Source of the DNA: Branchiostoma floridae
Lineage: Eukaryota > Chordata > Leptocardii > Amphioxiformes > Branchiostomatidae
DNA: 58,688 nucleotides
Direction: 5' to 3'
Assembly: GCF_000003815.2 (NCBI RefSeq)
Contig: NC_049989.1
Location: 9,899,829-9,958,516 of the forward strand
How positions within the stretch are numbered: position 1 is the first letter of the stretch; every line of letters begins with the position of its first letter. A program made the position numbers and the translations under genes. Below, in pieces: positions 10,368 to 22,389 of this stretch. A model generated the notes under the pieces. That model saw only the letters and a list, made by a program, of their open reading frames with translations, did no database searches and was not told the origin of the DNA.

Positions 10368-13300
10368 TCATGTTGACTGGGTCCTGTCAAACTGGATGAT
10401 GAGTTCGCTGTGCCTGGTGTGAGGGAACAGGTCCACAGGCACGGCTCGCACGGGGCGGAACGCTGCGCCTTTGAACTTGTTAGACGTTGGTCGGCACAGG
10501 CTAAGGACAAAACAGGCCATCAACATGGTTATGATTATATCAATATTACTACTAGTAAGAATATCTCCAAAAATTCTTTAAACAAATACCAACTTTCAAT
10601 TCTCTAGCTTAAAAGAAGCTTTAACATTATGTTTCAATCCATCTTAATCCCCAGTATTTTCAACGCAACAACAACAACACAGCGCAACTTCCACCACAGA
10701 ATCCAAGCTCAAAATTAGCAAATGTTCTCTTTGAAAAATAAAGAGTTTTAGTACTGGACCAAGTACACAAATAACTTTCTGGTCATCTTTTGGCCATAGG
10801 ATGAGAAATATATCTTCAAGAAGTTTTTATATTCAACCTATAACATATACTGTAATAGTTTGGCTTACAATTATAAATACATGAGTATTTCCGGTTTTGG
10901 CCCTAAAATCCTACCACAAGCCTTTGATAGTGTCTATCTCATTATGCAGCATGTATATATACAGACATACTTACTCTATAAAGTTTGGCATGGCACTCTG
11001 GGAGTTACAGGATACATACACCAGTTTGGTCAGGTTAGAACACTTCCTCAGCACAGATATAACCCTGGTATCTGTAGGAATATATGGGAAGGACAGGAGT
11101 TTATAACATTTAGACATATAAGATGCCAATGCCTTACTCATAATAAACCAATTACAGTTACCGTAATTCCTGATTTTTTCAATGTACTTTTATGTTCACA
11201 GTGACGACTGTAACGTGAACTTATCATTACCGATAACAAATAATTTGTCTTGGTGACAATAATAAATAATTCCTTCACCGTGAACATTTAGTTCCGAGAA
11301 CAAGTTAAATTTTCTCAGACTATGAAAGTTTGGTACCGAGAAAACAAAGTGAATTACAGTAAATTACAGCAGTTTGGCTACAAGGTATGTTGAAATGAAA
11401 TGGTTGAAGAGGAATGAAGGCCCTATATGTATGTAAACAACATCTCAGCACTCACGAAGGCCTGCCCTGGGTGGGTCTACCACAGCAACCAGCTCTGTCC
11501 CATACAGTCTCCTCACCAGGTCTGGGAGAATGTCCTCTGCCTTTCCACACAGGAACTCTGCATTGTCTATACCTGTAAAAATAGTGTCAAGACAGCGGAT
11601 TAAAGCAGGCTGGATTATGGCATAGCAAGCACAATTACATGTATCAATTTCATTAACCCTCCATATATCTTCATTATCCGTAATATCCGCAATCCGGCAC
11701 GCCACAATCCGAACAACTTGAACAATGTTAATCAAATATGAAAAATTATGACATGCCACTCAAAAAATTCTTCAAATTACATGTGATGTTAACAGAGTTA
11801 AGTCATCTCATGGGTACCCTTACAATATCAACTTTTTACTCTAAAATTTCAAACTGCGGAAGGGTCGAGATCCCCCTTCCACACCACCCCCAAGATTGGT
11901 CACTTTGCCGTTACCATTACTCTAAAATAAAATCATTAACAAAATTGTGTAAAAGTACAAGTGACTGAGGAAGTGACCGGAGCTGTTACACTTACAGTAA
12001 TAGGATGGATTCCAGTCTACAAAACAGTTTGACAGGAATGATAGGGTGAATGTGACCTTACCATTGATGTTGGCATTAACCTTGGCATCCTCCACTGCCT
12101 GCTGGCACAGCTCAACACCTATCACCTTCTTCACATGCTGGGAGAATGGGGGGGGGGGGCATTTAGTGACATCATTGGCGAAGATAAAGTTTGCATTGTA
12201 ATTTAGAGAGACAGAATTCACTATTTATTTTCATTATAGCATTTTAAATCATATCCTACATGCATGGTGTCTGTAACCTCTTAGTTTAACTTTGACAATT
12301 GAAACTTACCCTATAGATTTTCTGAAGTACTGTAAATGCAGAAATGTTCGCGGTGGATTAATGTTTGCGGTTTTTGCGGTGACCCCCTCACCGCGAACTT
12401 AAAACCGCCGCGAACATTTTTCTATTATGGTATTAGACTGCAGTCTATAGTGTTACCGCGAACTTAAATCCACCGCGAAAAGTCCTTTTTCCCGCTACCG
12501 CGAAATTAAATCCCCGCAAACTTTAATGAATTTACAGTACATGTTAGGGCTGTATTTAGTAGGTGTATACTAGTATGCACTTTTGGGGACCCAAAATCCT
12601 GCTTAGCACTTATCTTCAACACTGAAAATCCAGCTTAGCACTCATCTTCAACACTGAAAATCCAGCTTAGCACTCATCTTCAACACTGAAAACATTTGTT
12701 TAAGAAGGCTAAGATATTTTGGCCATATAATGAGGAGACCACCATATAATTTGGTCCATAAAAAAGTCTCCAAACAGGAGTTTGCAAACCCAAGACCACG
12801 TGGTACTCCTAAGCATTGAAAGGACCAAATAACTATATATAAAGATGCTGGTCTTCGGATGGTGGAAACCAGAACACAGGACTGTGCGACATGCAGAAAC
12901 TTGACATAGAGGAACAAGGGGCCAGTCACTGGCCAAAGCACTTATATGTATACAAAAAGAGCTATAGAAGAAATTAAAGAATTGTTACCTTTGCCAGAGT
13001 CAGCCCGATAGTTCCAGTCCCACAGCACACATCCAGCACTGTAGAGTCTTTGGTGAAGTCACACCAGTCAGCCACCTTACTGTACAGCACCTCTGCTGCA
13101 AGGGTGTTCACTGGGACAAACCAACATGATGTGTCAACTGCTATCCAGCTGCACAACATCTACTCTTCTGTAGGTTTTTCTATCACTATGATGCCATATA
13201 TAGTCAAGTTTATATTCTGTTTACCTGTTGTCCTGTATTTCTGTATCTGCAAACTGCCCTTCGACGTAACACACTAAACAACCCAACACACCTAACTTTG

Positions 13301-16300
13301 GACTTTTTGCCTTGCCGCCAGGCAAGGCTTTAAGCCAGCTTTCTTCCATGGATCCATGGATCAATGGACGGACCTGTTAACCCAGCCCTTCCAAAGCCCC
13401 TTCCAAAGGCCCGTTTTTAATGGGGGTATAACAAAATCAAAAAAAGAAAGAAAACTAGACAAGAGAGACAAGACGTTTTTTCACTGTTTTCATTTTTTTT
13501 TTTACATCATTTCAAAGAACATACAAGAGAAGAAGGAAAGAAAAAGGGATGTGTCAAGCTACCCACAACAGGTTACTTGTCCGCCGAGCTCCCACCAACG
13601 CACTCCTGCCAACTTGACACATCCAAATAAAAAAGACATACGAAACGTACAAGACAGACAGTTCATACCAGACTGATACGCCCTTCTTTCCTTGCCGAGT
13701 TTCATGGCTTAGTTAGACAATGGTACATTCCAGGCGAGTATTAAAACGCTCTTCTAGACGCATGTTACTGTATGTGGTCCAGCGTAATAAATCTACGCTT
13801 TAACTCACCATGTTTATATAAATATATATCACAAATTGCATCAGAAGGAACTTAGTTTGTAATAAAAAATAATGCATATTCATTGTGGGTCAAAAAGTTT
13901 TACAAAACCTGTTTAATGTGCCAATAATTCATCTGACATAAATTATGATAATGAGGGGGAGGGGGGCGACATGTGGAACTCGGGATTTTTAAGCGTAGAA
14001 TCTAGTCTAACTTACCAAAATAACATAAAATACGCGGCAAGGCACAGCTTTTTTAAAAAGATTTCTTGTTTGACTTGGTATAGAGGAACGTATTAGATAC
14101 TTATCGGTCGGTATGTCTACCAGTTTATTGGTCATTTTGTACATCATGCAAAGTCTGGACATTTTCCCTAGCCCTATTTGATTGAAGGGACTACCTGTCT
14201 GTATCCAAGATTGATAAATAGTTGCAAAGAAACTTAAGTGATTCATTTCCTACCTTGAAAAAATGCATCTGGTGAAATTCTGAAGGTCATACGTAACAGC
14301 TTCTCTTGTATGAACTGAAAACAAATATCAATGCAAAACGGCTCATCAAATCATTTCATACAGTTATGCAATAGTTTTGAAAAGACTAAAGACATATATA
14401 ATAAATACAGACACATAATTAGACATATGAACATTCTACTATTTGACTTTACCTCTTTTCCTAAGAGGAGTTGATGTGATGCTTCTTCATCTCCAGGCCT
14501 CCTACAAAGATGATAGAATTATTAATTTAGTGTTGTCTTAAAGTTTGTGGTTCCATATAAAACAACAAAATGAGTCAGAAACTGTGTTTAAGAAAAACAA
14601 GGAGTTTTAAAACAGAACTATCTTGGTCCATTCTTGTGTACCTGAGCTTATGTGCCTGAAAAGAAATGTAAGACCACTGTCCATTCAAATTCCTACTTCT
14701 CTGTTAACATGCCTGAAAGAACAGCAATGTGATACCAAAGTCCATTCTGACCTCTGTTTATGTGCCTGAAAGAACAGCGATGTGATACCACAGTCCTTCC
14801 CTGGCCCTATGCTGAAGTAGTCCTTAAGAAGCTGCTTCTCCTTGTCAATCTCTTCCTGAAGACAAAATGTTTATGAAATAGTCAGCTGATACATAGATTT
14901 ACTCATTGCAAAATGTTCAAAAGAAGAAGCTTCTTTTCATTTCAGAAAACATATACCTGGTATATAAAAAATGCAAAAACGTTGCTGAAGCTGAAAATGA
15001 ATTTGTTCCTAACCTCTGAAAGGTCCTGCACATTGAACTGGACCATGACCATGACCTCTGACCCCTGTGTGGTCCTGACAGTCAGCTGTTTCCAGTGACC
15101 TTGGTGCTTCTCTGTGTCGTATCCACTCCTTGTCGATTGTTCCAAATATGTCTGGAAAATCTGAAGACCAAGTCATTGTTATTTTTTGGTTACGGCACAG
15201 TCACATGCGTTGTAGGAAGTCGTATATAATTTTGATGCTGAATAATCTTCAAGCAGTAACAGAATCAATTGTCAACATAACAAGGATCTATGACAGCCTT
15301 TTCTGTATTTAATAAGACGGCTGAAATCTGCAGGACTATCTGAAGCGTGCCCTTAATTTGTGATTAGATGATTGCTCTGAATCATTATTTTACTCTAAGT
15401 GGCAAGTCCCAAGGGTCATTTCAAGGTTACATCTGGTTACATGAATAAGACTGAAACAGCATCTCTTTTCCTTAATTCTAAAACATCATGCTTGAGACAA
15501 GCTTGACTCACCAATATGCAGTAAAAGCAGAAACACGGATCACGAATGTCAGACAACTAAGAAAATGAGCTGACATTGCCAAACGTTTTGAAGTCAGTAT
15601 GATAACAAATTACACTGCCAAGATATGAGATCTGGGCAGCCTGGGGTTCTCATCAATTAAGAGAGTTATTAGAACATCAAAGTGATCATCCCCAGGTCTT
15701 GTGTGCACTTACCCTGACCATATCCTTGGCTGTGTCTGGCAGATTGGGACAGTCATAGGGACTGACAACAGTGCAGCTACCACCTACAACAATACAGTAT
15801 TTATCAGTCAGTATAATTCATAAATCAAACCTGCTATGTATGATAAATTAAAGTTTACTACACTGCCCAGGGTTGAACAAGTTTTCTAAAATCCACTTGT
15901 CCTATCGGGCAAGCACATAAAAAATGTACTTGCCCGAACCAATTTTTCACTTGCCCAAAACTCAAATGTCACTGTTACTAGTATATGCATTTTCACTTCC
16001 AGCAATGGAATTCTCTGTAGACAATTGCTTGATGTCACGACTGTAAAAAGTAACAAGCATATCAAAATTGCACTAAGATCAATGGAAAAATCTTACTTGC
16101 CCGATCGGACAAGTGGGGTAGGACATGCACTTGCCCGAACAGCACTTTCACTTGCCCTGGACAATAGGGCTAGTGGACCTGTTTATCCCTGCTGCTATAA
16201 TTGACTCTTCTTTTGACAAGTGTTATAAAGTAATTATGGTTTTTACTATAATCAATGATGCTCTTTGACAAGGACTACAATTACACAGTGGAATGCAAGA

Positions 16301-19300
16301 CAGTCAGACCTACAAATTAGGTCCCACTGTAAGGTGGTAGGTGGACCTTGTGTTTTTTGTTTGTTTGTATTGCATACTCGGTAAACTGCCTCATGGCGTA
16401 ACACATCAGGTTTGTACTAAAGAGTACAAGCTGCATAACCAGACAGATCTATTTGATCCACTCTCCCGGGAAGAACTCTAACTCTTTTCAATAAGTGTTT
16501 TGGGTTAATTTGAGGTGTGGCTCTCCTCAAACACAGCACCTCCATTAACGCATCAACGGATTCGAACCCAGAACCTCTGGATTATGAATCGAACACCCTG
16601 CCAATTGCGCGCCGCCACACAACCAACTCAATGGTTTGGGTGATTGAATTCACAGGTTCTTGGTTTGAATCCCCACAATGCTAGCTAAGCAGGTCCCAAT
16701 TTTGTGCACCTGAGGCAGGCACTTAACACCAATTTGAAATTTCTTACTTGAAATTTGGTGGCCATCATGATGATCAACTCACCTTTATATCTACCCAGTC
16801 TGAACCCAATGGTTTTCTCTGCAAAAAGAAAATCATGCAAAATGTTACAGATATTTCACTACATTATAGGCTTACAACAGTTTGTCAATCAAAGACTGAC
16901 ACAAAAAGTCTTGTATGTAGTTTCAAGATATGGAACACAACATAGTTTTAGCTATCCATAGAGTGACGGAGATGTAAATGTACCAAAATTACTCTGCATC
17001 TATAGGGCTTATTCACGTGACGTCATCACCCCTTGCTCCCGTGCGCCGCCATCTTGGGGTCCATGCGCTACAGTACAGCAATGTACAGCGTGGGTCTCCA
17101 AGTGTCCGAAGAAAGTGAAGTGGGTTGCACGATGTTTGACTATACAAAGAGTCTACAACCTTAAATCTTATTTTCACTACATAAATCGGGTGGAAGTTAC
17201 CCATTTTCCCATTATCAGTGAGGGAAAGTTTGACCCACTCCAGGTCCCCGCCTGAGCACGGCAACAGTGACAGTGGAGTATCAGTTGATAGTGAATTTTG
17301 TGGGTGAGCTGTGACGTTGTTGTTCACAGACACTGTGATAGCCATTATTAACGTTAAATGTTGTACTTTTGTTTCATAGAAATTCTTCACAGAACCTGGG
17401 AATATGTTCTTCCTATCATTTCTTGACTTCGCTGTTTGTGCGGCTCTATTTTGTCCTTCCTGCTTTAGTGGAGTGTAGCGACGGTCCATGTACATGTATT
17501 TACGTTGTGCCGGAGTAGGTACCCAGTCCACCGTCGTTGAAAGTTATCCGACCCATCGTTTACTGTCTTGTTCAGATACAACATTTGTACTACACACATT
17601 CGTTCTGAAAATTCTACCAGTAAGATGAGCTCTACTTATGTCAGAAACCCACATTTGTTTCCGAGTCGTAGCACTAGTACATGACTTCGTTCCCGTCCCG
17701 GCTTTGCTTGTTTGTTACACGAGAAACGCGAAACAAACTTAACTGTTACCCGATGTGTGTAGGCTTTACCAGTGCTAGACCAACATCCCACCACAAGATA
17801 GCACATCCCGATTATGAACCTAAACGTTTTGAAGGGAAATTGTGCGTTGCATAAGAAATATTTTCAATTTTTACGGAGAGTTGCATAGCGAGCCGCTGTG
17901 AGCCGCGCTCAAAGTGGACCCCAAAATGGCCGACTTCGCTCGTTGCCATGGCGTCCGGAGGGTGGATCACGTGACTGAATAAGCCCTATATCTTATAATT
18001 CTGTTCCAAATGTGACAAGTTTGCAACTATGGACCATGAATTGTATAGATTCTAAAAGAAAAAAGACAGTAAAGTCCTTACCTTTCCCTTCTGGACTGAT
18101 CCCTATGTTGAACTCATTCTTGTTCCTGTAGTTGTTTAGGATAGGCTGAACAAGATGTAAAAAAATATGAAGGTTAGCCTGGTATCCAAACAGTGGAGAA
18201 GTTAAAAGAGACCTGACACCTATATTAGGTTTGGAAACAAGGCTAAGAAAGGGTTAATAATCTATCAAGACGATATGAAGTTGGAGATGGAACGACAATA
18301 TATGATGATGATGAATGTATTAAAGGAGGCCAAACTTGAGAGGAAATATTACAAAAAGAAAATGTCCTTTCAATAGCCAATAGCTACATAGCCAAGCACA
18401 TCAGCTCTCCTTACTAAAATGTGTTCTTTTACATGCAGAAGTTTGATGGAGCTCAAACCACCGCCCCCTTGATTTGCATAATTTGATCCATATGGCAAAG
18501 CAGTGGAGTTATTTCGATTCCTTGTGGCTAACCAATATAATAATTTTCCTTGACATTTTATAATGCAAAGCAAACATGTGTGAAACTATCACCAAACAAA
18601 TTTTTCAACTTCTTTCTACAACACAACTACACAAATGTACTTACTGAGGGTGTGATGTCTTCAAGCTTACAGCACATGTTGTCATACTGTTTTCTGGACG
18701 AAATGCATAAAATGTAAGAATCAAAAGACAAGACACAAAATTATTTCTATCACTTGTATGGCCCACAATTGCAATTTCATAAACTCTGTTATGACTCAGT
18801 CAGGGATCGAACTCATGGCCTACCGAATGCAATGCAAGCACTCTACCCACTTGGTCATTGTATCTTTTCCAGTAAGCTTGTTTTTAAAAATCTGAGAACC
18901 AACAAATGAATTTGGAGTAGCCTTTGTTTCCTTTCTTTAGACCTACCTCTGCTGCACCACCCATGACCCCAGACCAGGGTTAACGTTCTCGATGGCACGA
19001 CTGAGTTTACCCAGAACAACCTTCTGACTCTCAGTCTTCTGTTTCAGCTGTTCTTCATATGGTATGTTCCACAGGGGGGTCACTGCTAGGAGAAGTCTGG
19101 GGGGAAAAGTACAGTCATGATCAAACTCAGGTTTTCTTCTCAGTCAACATATTTGTTAAGTTCTTACACCAAAGCAAAATATTTGGAAACTTATATTTCA
19201 TTAGTCACATCTATGTCATTACTCTGTAAACATGTGACTGTATAGTATATATTCAAATTTGGTCAATCAGTATGTCACTACTACATGACTGCATATTTGT

Positions 19301-21647
19301 CATGATCACCAGAGCATACTTAATACGTCAGGGTGCCACAAAATACATACAACTTTTACAAGTGCTAAAATTCCCCTGCCAGCAAGTGTCTCATGTTGAG
19401 CCAGGAATTTCAGCACTAGTTTATCGATCAACCAACAAAGTCAGTAATGGTAAGCATTGCACGAATGCAAGATCATAACATATGAAAATATCATTAAATA
19501 ACAACCAAAACTGTTCTCACCTATCTTTAACAGGCAAGTCTTCATCATCCTCATCATTCCCCCTGGCCCTTTTCTGGCTGCTTCCAGCTCCAGACTCTAA
19601 AGAGAAGTTGAGGAAGGTTCAAAGTTTGCATTAAAAGACTGTGTATCCATTAAGATCTGTGCACTTCACATAGTGATTAACTGCAGTATTCCATGAAATA
19701 ACTTTAATAAGTGTTTTTGCATAGAGGTTTGTCCATTTTTCATAAAAGTTGTGCAAATGCTTAGACAATAGGCATACCAAGTAGATAAAACCTGAAATAA
19801 GACATGTACGATGACGTAAAACGATCAATACCTTCTCTTTCCTTCCTCTTCTTCACAAGTGGGTCAGCTGCTGGGTTGCTTTTCTACAGAAATGGAGTAA
19901 AAAAAGGGCTTCCTTTAGCTTTGAAGTTCAGCTGTGATGGTCAAAAAACAAAAAAATGGACTTACTCAAAGTTTCTACCATCCACCTCAACTCAGCATTT
20001 ATCAAGGAAAGAGTGTGAAGAAGTCACAGAAATATGTGGATTGTTCATTCACTGGAGAGACTGGACAGTCAAAATTTTGGGTCTAATTTTTCGTGTCTGA
20101 AATTATGACTTCAACTTTGCTTCAGGAGGAGCTTCTGTTAGAATTACATGTTTGTATTCATACTAAAGAAAAAATCTGGTAAAATCCCATTTTTCCCTGT
20201 GATATTCCTTTTATTACGAATTGTCTTGTCCACGTTGTAAGCTAGACGTATATCAGTTGCAGGATTAAAAACAAAGATACTGATACTTTTATGCCTAAAG
20301 ACAGATTAACCAGTCACTGACCGAGGCTGAGAGTGAACACCCTTTCCACACATGGGAGTTTAACACCTCCAGTGCCTTCTGTCTGTCCTCTTCACATCTG
20401 GGAATAAGAGAAGAGAGTTGAAGTTCTGATGAATCTAAGCTTCTCATCAGGTTGGCATATAAAGTGGATATTATAATTAGTCACATTTGGAACAGCATTC
20501 TTCTCACTGCAGCGCCATCTAGTGGCAGTAAGTATGTTGACATCATTGTCCTGATCTCAGTAAAACCAGATCAAAAATGGCAAGTTTATGCCTTTACAAC
20601 ATAGAACTTTCATATCCAAGTTGAAATCATGTCTGAAAGTATACATTCCAATCATGTGATGAGGACCAGTTTTACTTATAATTGAAACAAGTGCATTGAT
20701 GCATCTTAGTATTTTGTGCATTTACATGTGGTTGGTCATACCATCTCAAACATTTACCTGAAGGCTACAAAAGCAATGTTGTCTCTTTGGATGATCTTGA
20801 CCTTGTGTGGCGTCAGTCCTTGGTTCACCATACGCTTTTTGAATTGCTGATAAAAAGAAAACACATCCAGTATTTGTATATCATATATTGTACTGTTTAG
20901 TTTTCCCATACAACATAATTGAACATTATAATATTCCCTGAAAAATAGCTCTTAATTAATGCTAAAATTGAATGTGTCATCATCATCATCATCATCACGG
21001 ACGAGTTGCCTGGACCAGTTCTAACATTACTCCTTCTTTTCAGACATCTCTGTCCCCCATGATAGTAAAATTATGGAAAATGCAACAAGTAGTAATTCAC
21101 AGAACAGCCAGTGATGAAGATACTTTGAATTGTACAAGAACTACATGTACATGTAACTCTCGTAACACAGTGAAAATGTCGAAGACTCTTGTGAGCTCAT
21201 GGTTGAAACAATACAAGACACAATGGAAGAAGAATCTTTACAATAGTGTACATTACTCACCGCAAAGCCAGCATACCTGGGTAGATTCCTTACTTCTATT
21301 TTGAAGTTCTCAGTTGTATACTTCCCATCTTTTGCATAAGCATATGGGTCAAGATCATCTGATGTGCCTGCTGCACTTGTTGTTTCCCCCTCTCCTCCTT
21401 CTTTCTCTGGAACCTGGTCTCTATGGCAACAAACAGCAGCACTTTCATTGGCTGGTAAAGCATCTCCAGAGTCCTCTCTTTCCTTACATGTTTCTGCTTT
21501 CATGTCACTACTTGAGTCAGGATCAGCACAGATATTTGCTTTGTCTGTGTTTTCTTCTTCTTCCTGATCTTTCTGGGGTAGTGATAGATCTTCTGAGATG
21601 GTCCCCTCAACAGAAACAGGCTCATTTTGTAGTTCTGGTCTCTCCAT
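10368..21647 (-). CDS. TRMT2A: tRNA (uracil-5-)-methyltransferase homolog A, 19 coding exons
   Basis: SAM-dependent enzyme of the TrmA/Trm2 family that makes m5U54 in the T-loop of tRNAs. Coding exons: 21647-21261, 20846-20758, 20397-20322, 19883-19832, 19596-19521, 19096-18947, 18693-18645, 18145-18082, 16818-16783, 15783-15713, 15160-15014, 14855-14752, 14501-14453, 14314-14254, 13110-12989, 12137-12062, 11572-11456, 11071-10975, 10500-10368. All have GT-AG borders and the phases join without a stop, giving 651 residues, close to the roughly 625 of the human protein. An acidic N-terminus precedes an RRM-like domain (about 120-190). The methyltransferase core has the SAM loop LDVCCGTGTIGL (496-507), VIGVEL, DPPRAGL (569-575) and the nucleophile in VSCNS (Cys597). 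The usual Pro after SCN is Ser here. Start is the ATG at 21647. It is divergent to RANBP1. Confidence 0.96.
11150..11375. mobile_element. Possible decayed MITE in TRMT2A intron
   Basis: Weak inverted ends (TTACAGTTACCGTAATTC on the left, a related complement near 11360) and repeated CCGTGAACATT/ACCGAGAA phrases recall the TACTGTAAATGCAG family found elsewhere in the window. Strongly diverged. Confidence 0.3.
12328..12539. mobile_element. TACTGTAAATGCAG MITE, copy A
   Basis: A 212-bp element with inverted ends (TACTGTAAATGCAG and TTTACAGTA) and internal repeats of the CCGCGAA/TTCGCGG motif. It lies in the TRMT2A intron between exons 12989-13110 and 12062-12137. Related copies sit at 23920-24108 and 34650-34861, with decayed ones near 21768. 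Ends beginning TA fit a Tc1/mariner-like non-autonomous element; the superfamily is inferred. Confidence 0.8.
12593..12688. repeat. Three tandem copies of a 32-bp unit
   Basis: The unit, anchored on AAAATCCAGCTTAGCAC, starts at about 12593, 12625 and 12657 and is nearly identical in the last two copies. It sits inside a TRMT2A intron next to a LINE remnant. Confidence 0.85.
12692..12935 (+). pseudogene. LINE reverse-transcriptase C-terminal remnant
   Basis: The plus-strand frame reads RYFGHIMRRPP, then NPRPRGTPKH, a stop, KDAGLRMVET and GPVTGQS. This is the conserved tail found after the RT domain of many animal non-LTR elements. Stops and missing segments show it is dead. It lies in a TRMT2A intron, antisense to the gene. 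Confidence 0.65.
13215..13340. repeat. SINE tail fragment and short palindromes
   Basis: About 60 bp near 13215-13275 resembles the tail of the SINE at 16.35 kb (shared CAAACTGCC and CGTAACACA). It is followed by a perfect hairpin, GCCTTGCC-GCCA-GGCAAGGC, near 13310-13329. Confidence 0.4.
13341..14253. other. TRMT2A intron stretch, nothing recognised
   Basis: AT-rich intron sequence between exons 14254-14314 and 12989-13110. No element, RNA or exon was recognised, apart from small palindromes around 13347 (CCATGGATCCATGG). Confidence 0.5.
14639..14800. repeat. Decayed tandem copies of a TRMT2A exon end
   Basis: The last ~48 bp of exon 14855-14752 (plus-strand phrase TGTGCCTGAAAGAACAGC) are repeated twice more in the downstream intron, near 14696-14750 and 14639-14686, with increasing divergence. 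Only the copy at 14752 keeps the reading frame and joins the next exon. This is a local partial-exon duplication. Confidence 0.75.
15868..16191. mobile_element. CAGGGTTGRACAAG MITE, intact copy
   Basis: A 324-bp element with inverted ends starting CAGGGTTGAACAAG and finishing in the complement of CAGGGATAAACAGG, with subterminal ACTTGCCCGA/TCGGGCAAGT repeats. It lies in a TRMT2A intron. A second copy, split by later insertions, is at 29653-29820 plus 33659-33801. Confidence 0.8.
16331..16740. mobile_element. Two tRNA-derived SINEs, head to head
   Basis: On the minus strand, about 16620-16555 reads as a tRNA-like head: A-box-like AATTGGCAGGGTG, an anticodon-loop-like TTCATAATC and B-box GGTTCGAATCC. 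Its tail runs down to about 16331. On the plus strand, 16620-16690 carries a second decayed head with GGTTTGAATCC. Loss of tRNA pairing and the attached tails argue for SINEs rather than functional tRNA genes. Confidence 0.65.
17001..17990. mobile_element. 990-bp TIR element with promoter-like CpG-rich ends
   Basis: The inverted ends are TATAGGGCTTATTCACGTGAC at the left and its near complement at 17960-17990. Both ends carry a CACGTG E-box, the left end adds a CRE-like TGACGTCA, and a CGCCGCCATCTTGG box (YY1-like) lies at about 17044. The element fills most of the TRMT2A intron between exons 16783-16818 and 18082-18145. A 172-codon open frame on the minus strand has no ATG at its start and matches nothing I know. 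It is probably non-autonomous. Confidence 0.75.
18785..18862 (-). mobile_element. tRNA-derived SINE head
   Basis: The minus strand carries an A-box-like AAGTGGGTAGAGTGCTTG and a B-box GAGTTCGATCCC at tRNA spacing. Acceptor-stem pairing is not evident, so this is a SINE or tRNA relic in a TRMT2A intron. Confidence 0.55.
20509..20528 (-). promoter_or_regulatory. CTCF-like motif in TRMT2A intron
   Basis: On the minus strand the site reads GCCACTAGATGGCGCTG, very close to the conserved bilaterian CTCF core (CCACTAGRKGGCGC). It is about 1.7 kb inside TRMT2A from the shared promoter. Occupancy is unknown. Confidence 0.5.
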
Positions 21648-21741
21648 CTTTATTCCTCCATGTAGCTATAGTGTTATCCACAATATTGGATTATCTGGAC
21701 TTCTTGTGTGTGTTGCAGATGAAGTGGATTGTTGGTTAATA

Positions 21742-22230
21742 CCTGCAAATGTAGAGAGTATATATGGTACTGTAAATTGATCTGAAGGGCAGAAGCCACA
21801 TGGAAAAATAGGTAAAATATGTAACATATCAAAAAGTAAATTTCATCATGGCGAAAAAAAAAGAAAGTGAAAGGGGGTCGTATTATCTTTGTACAGTTGG
21901 AACCATACAAGAGATATTGAACAAATGTTACACGGAATGAAGAATCCGTAACCACGAAAACTATGAACTTAAAACAACGCGAAAATTTCATGATTCACAG
22001 TTTTTAAGAATCGGTCCTTGGTATATAGTATACAGTATTGAGTATACTGACGTTTGCACACTATGCACTAGAACAGAGAAAATGTGTGTATTCGAGCAAA
22101 ATATTGCATATTATTGTTTTTCATCTTAAGCATGTGTAAAACATTACCTGTTAATCTGGTAGCCAAGTTCTGCTTTATCACAAATAAACAAACGTTTTCG
22201 GACTAAGCCGCATTTTTCCACATGGGCGCC
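21742..22230 (-). other. TRMT2A: TRMT2A 5' UTR exon 1 and first intron
   Basis: The first coding exon probably starts at 21742, after a minus-strand acceptor (TTTGCAG|GTATTA). A matching donor (AACAG|GTAATG) ends a non-coding exon at 22148, with transcription starting perhaps near 22200-22230. The intron contains a decayed MITE. Exact start sites cannot be read from sequence. Confidence 0.6.
21768..21998. mobile_element. Decayed copy of the TACTGTAAATGCAG MITE
   Basis: It begins TACTGTAAATT and ends with ACCACGAAAACTATGAACTTAAAAC and ATGATTCACAGT, matching the family ends at low identity. It sits in the TRMT2A 5' UTR intron. Confidence 0.5.
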
Positions 22231-22389
22231 GCCATCTTGGATTGCTAAAGGATGATGGGAAAATCTGCCTCGGTTTCGACAAGACAGAGAGCGGGAAACT
22301 GGTCATTGTATCTTTGTGGGGATTCTTTCTTCCATCCAGACAAATCCGCTTGTTTCTGCGCTCTTTTAGACCATCTAAACCTACAAGGA
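22148..22389. promoter_or_regulatory. Bidirectional TRMT2A/RANBP1 promoter
   Basis: The space between the TRMT2A non-coding exon donor (22148) and the RANBP1 ATG (22389) is about 240 bp, so both transcripts must start inside it. A strong YY1-type box, GCCGCCATCTTGG, lies at 22228-22240. A pyrimidine-rich ATTCTTTCTTCC at about 22322 could be a start region. No TATA box is evident. The order TRMT2A-promoter-RANBP1 matches the mammalian HTF9 CpG-island promoter. Confidence 0.8.

Noticed and set aside
16555-16620. Functional tRNA-Met gene
   Set aside because: The B box and a CAT loop are present, but acceptor and D stems do not pair and a SINE tail is attached.
17013-17531. 172-codon minus-strand frame in the 990-bp TIR element
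   Set aside because: It starts at GTG rather than ATG and has no transposase motif.
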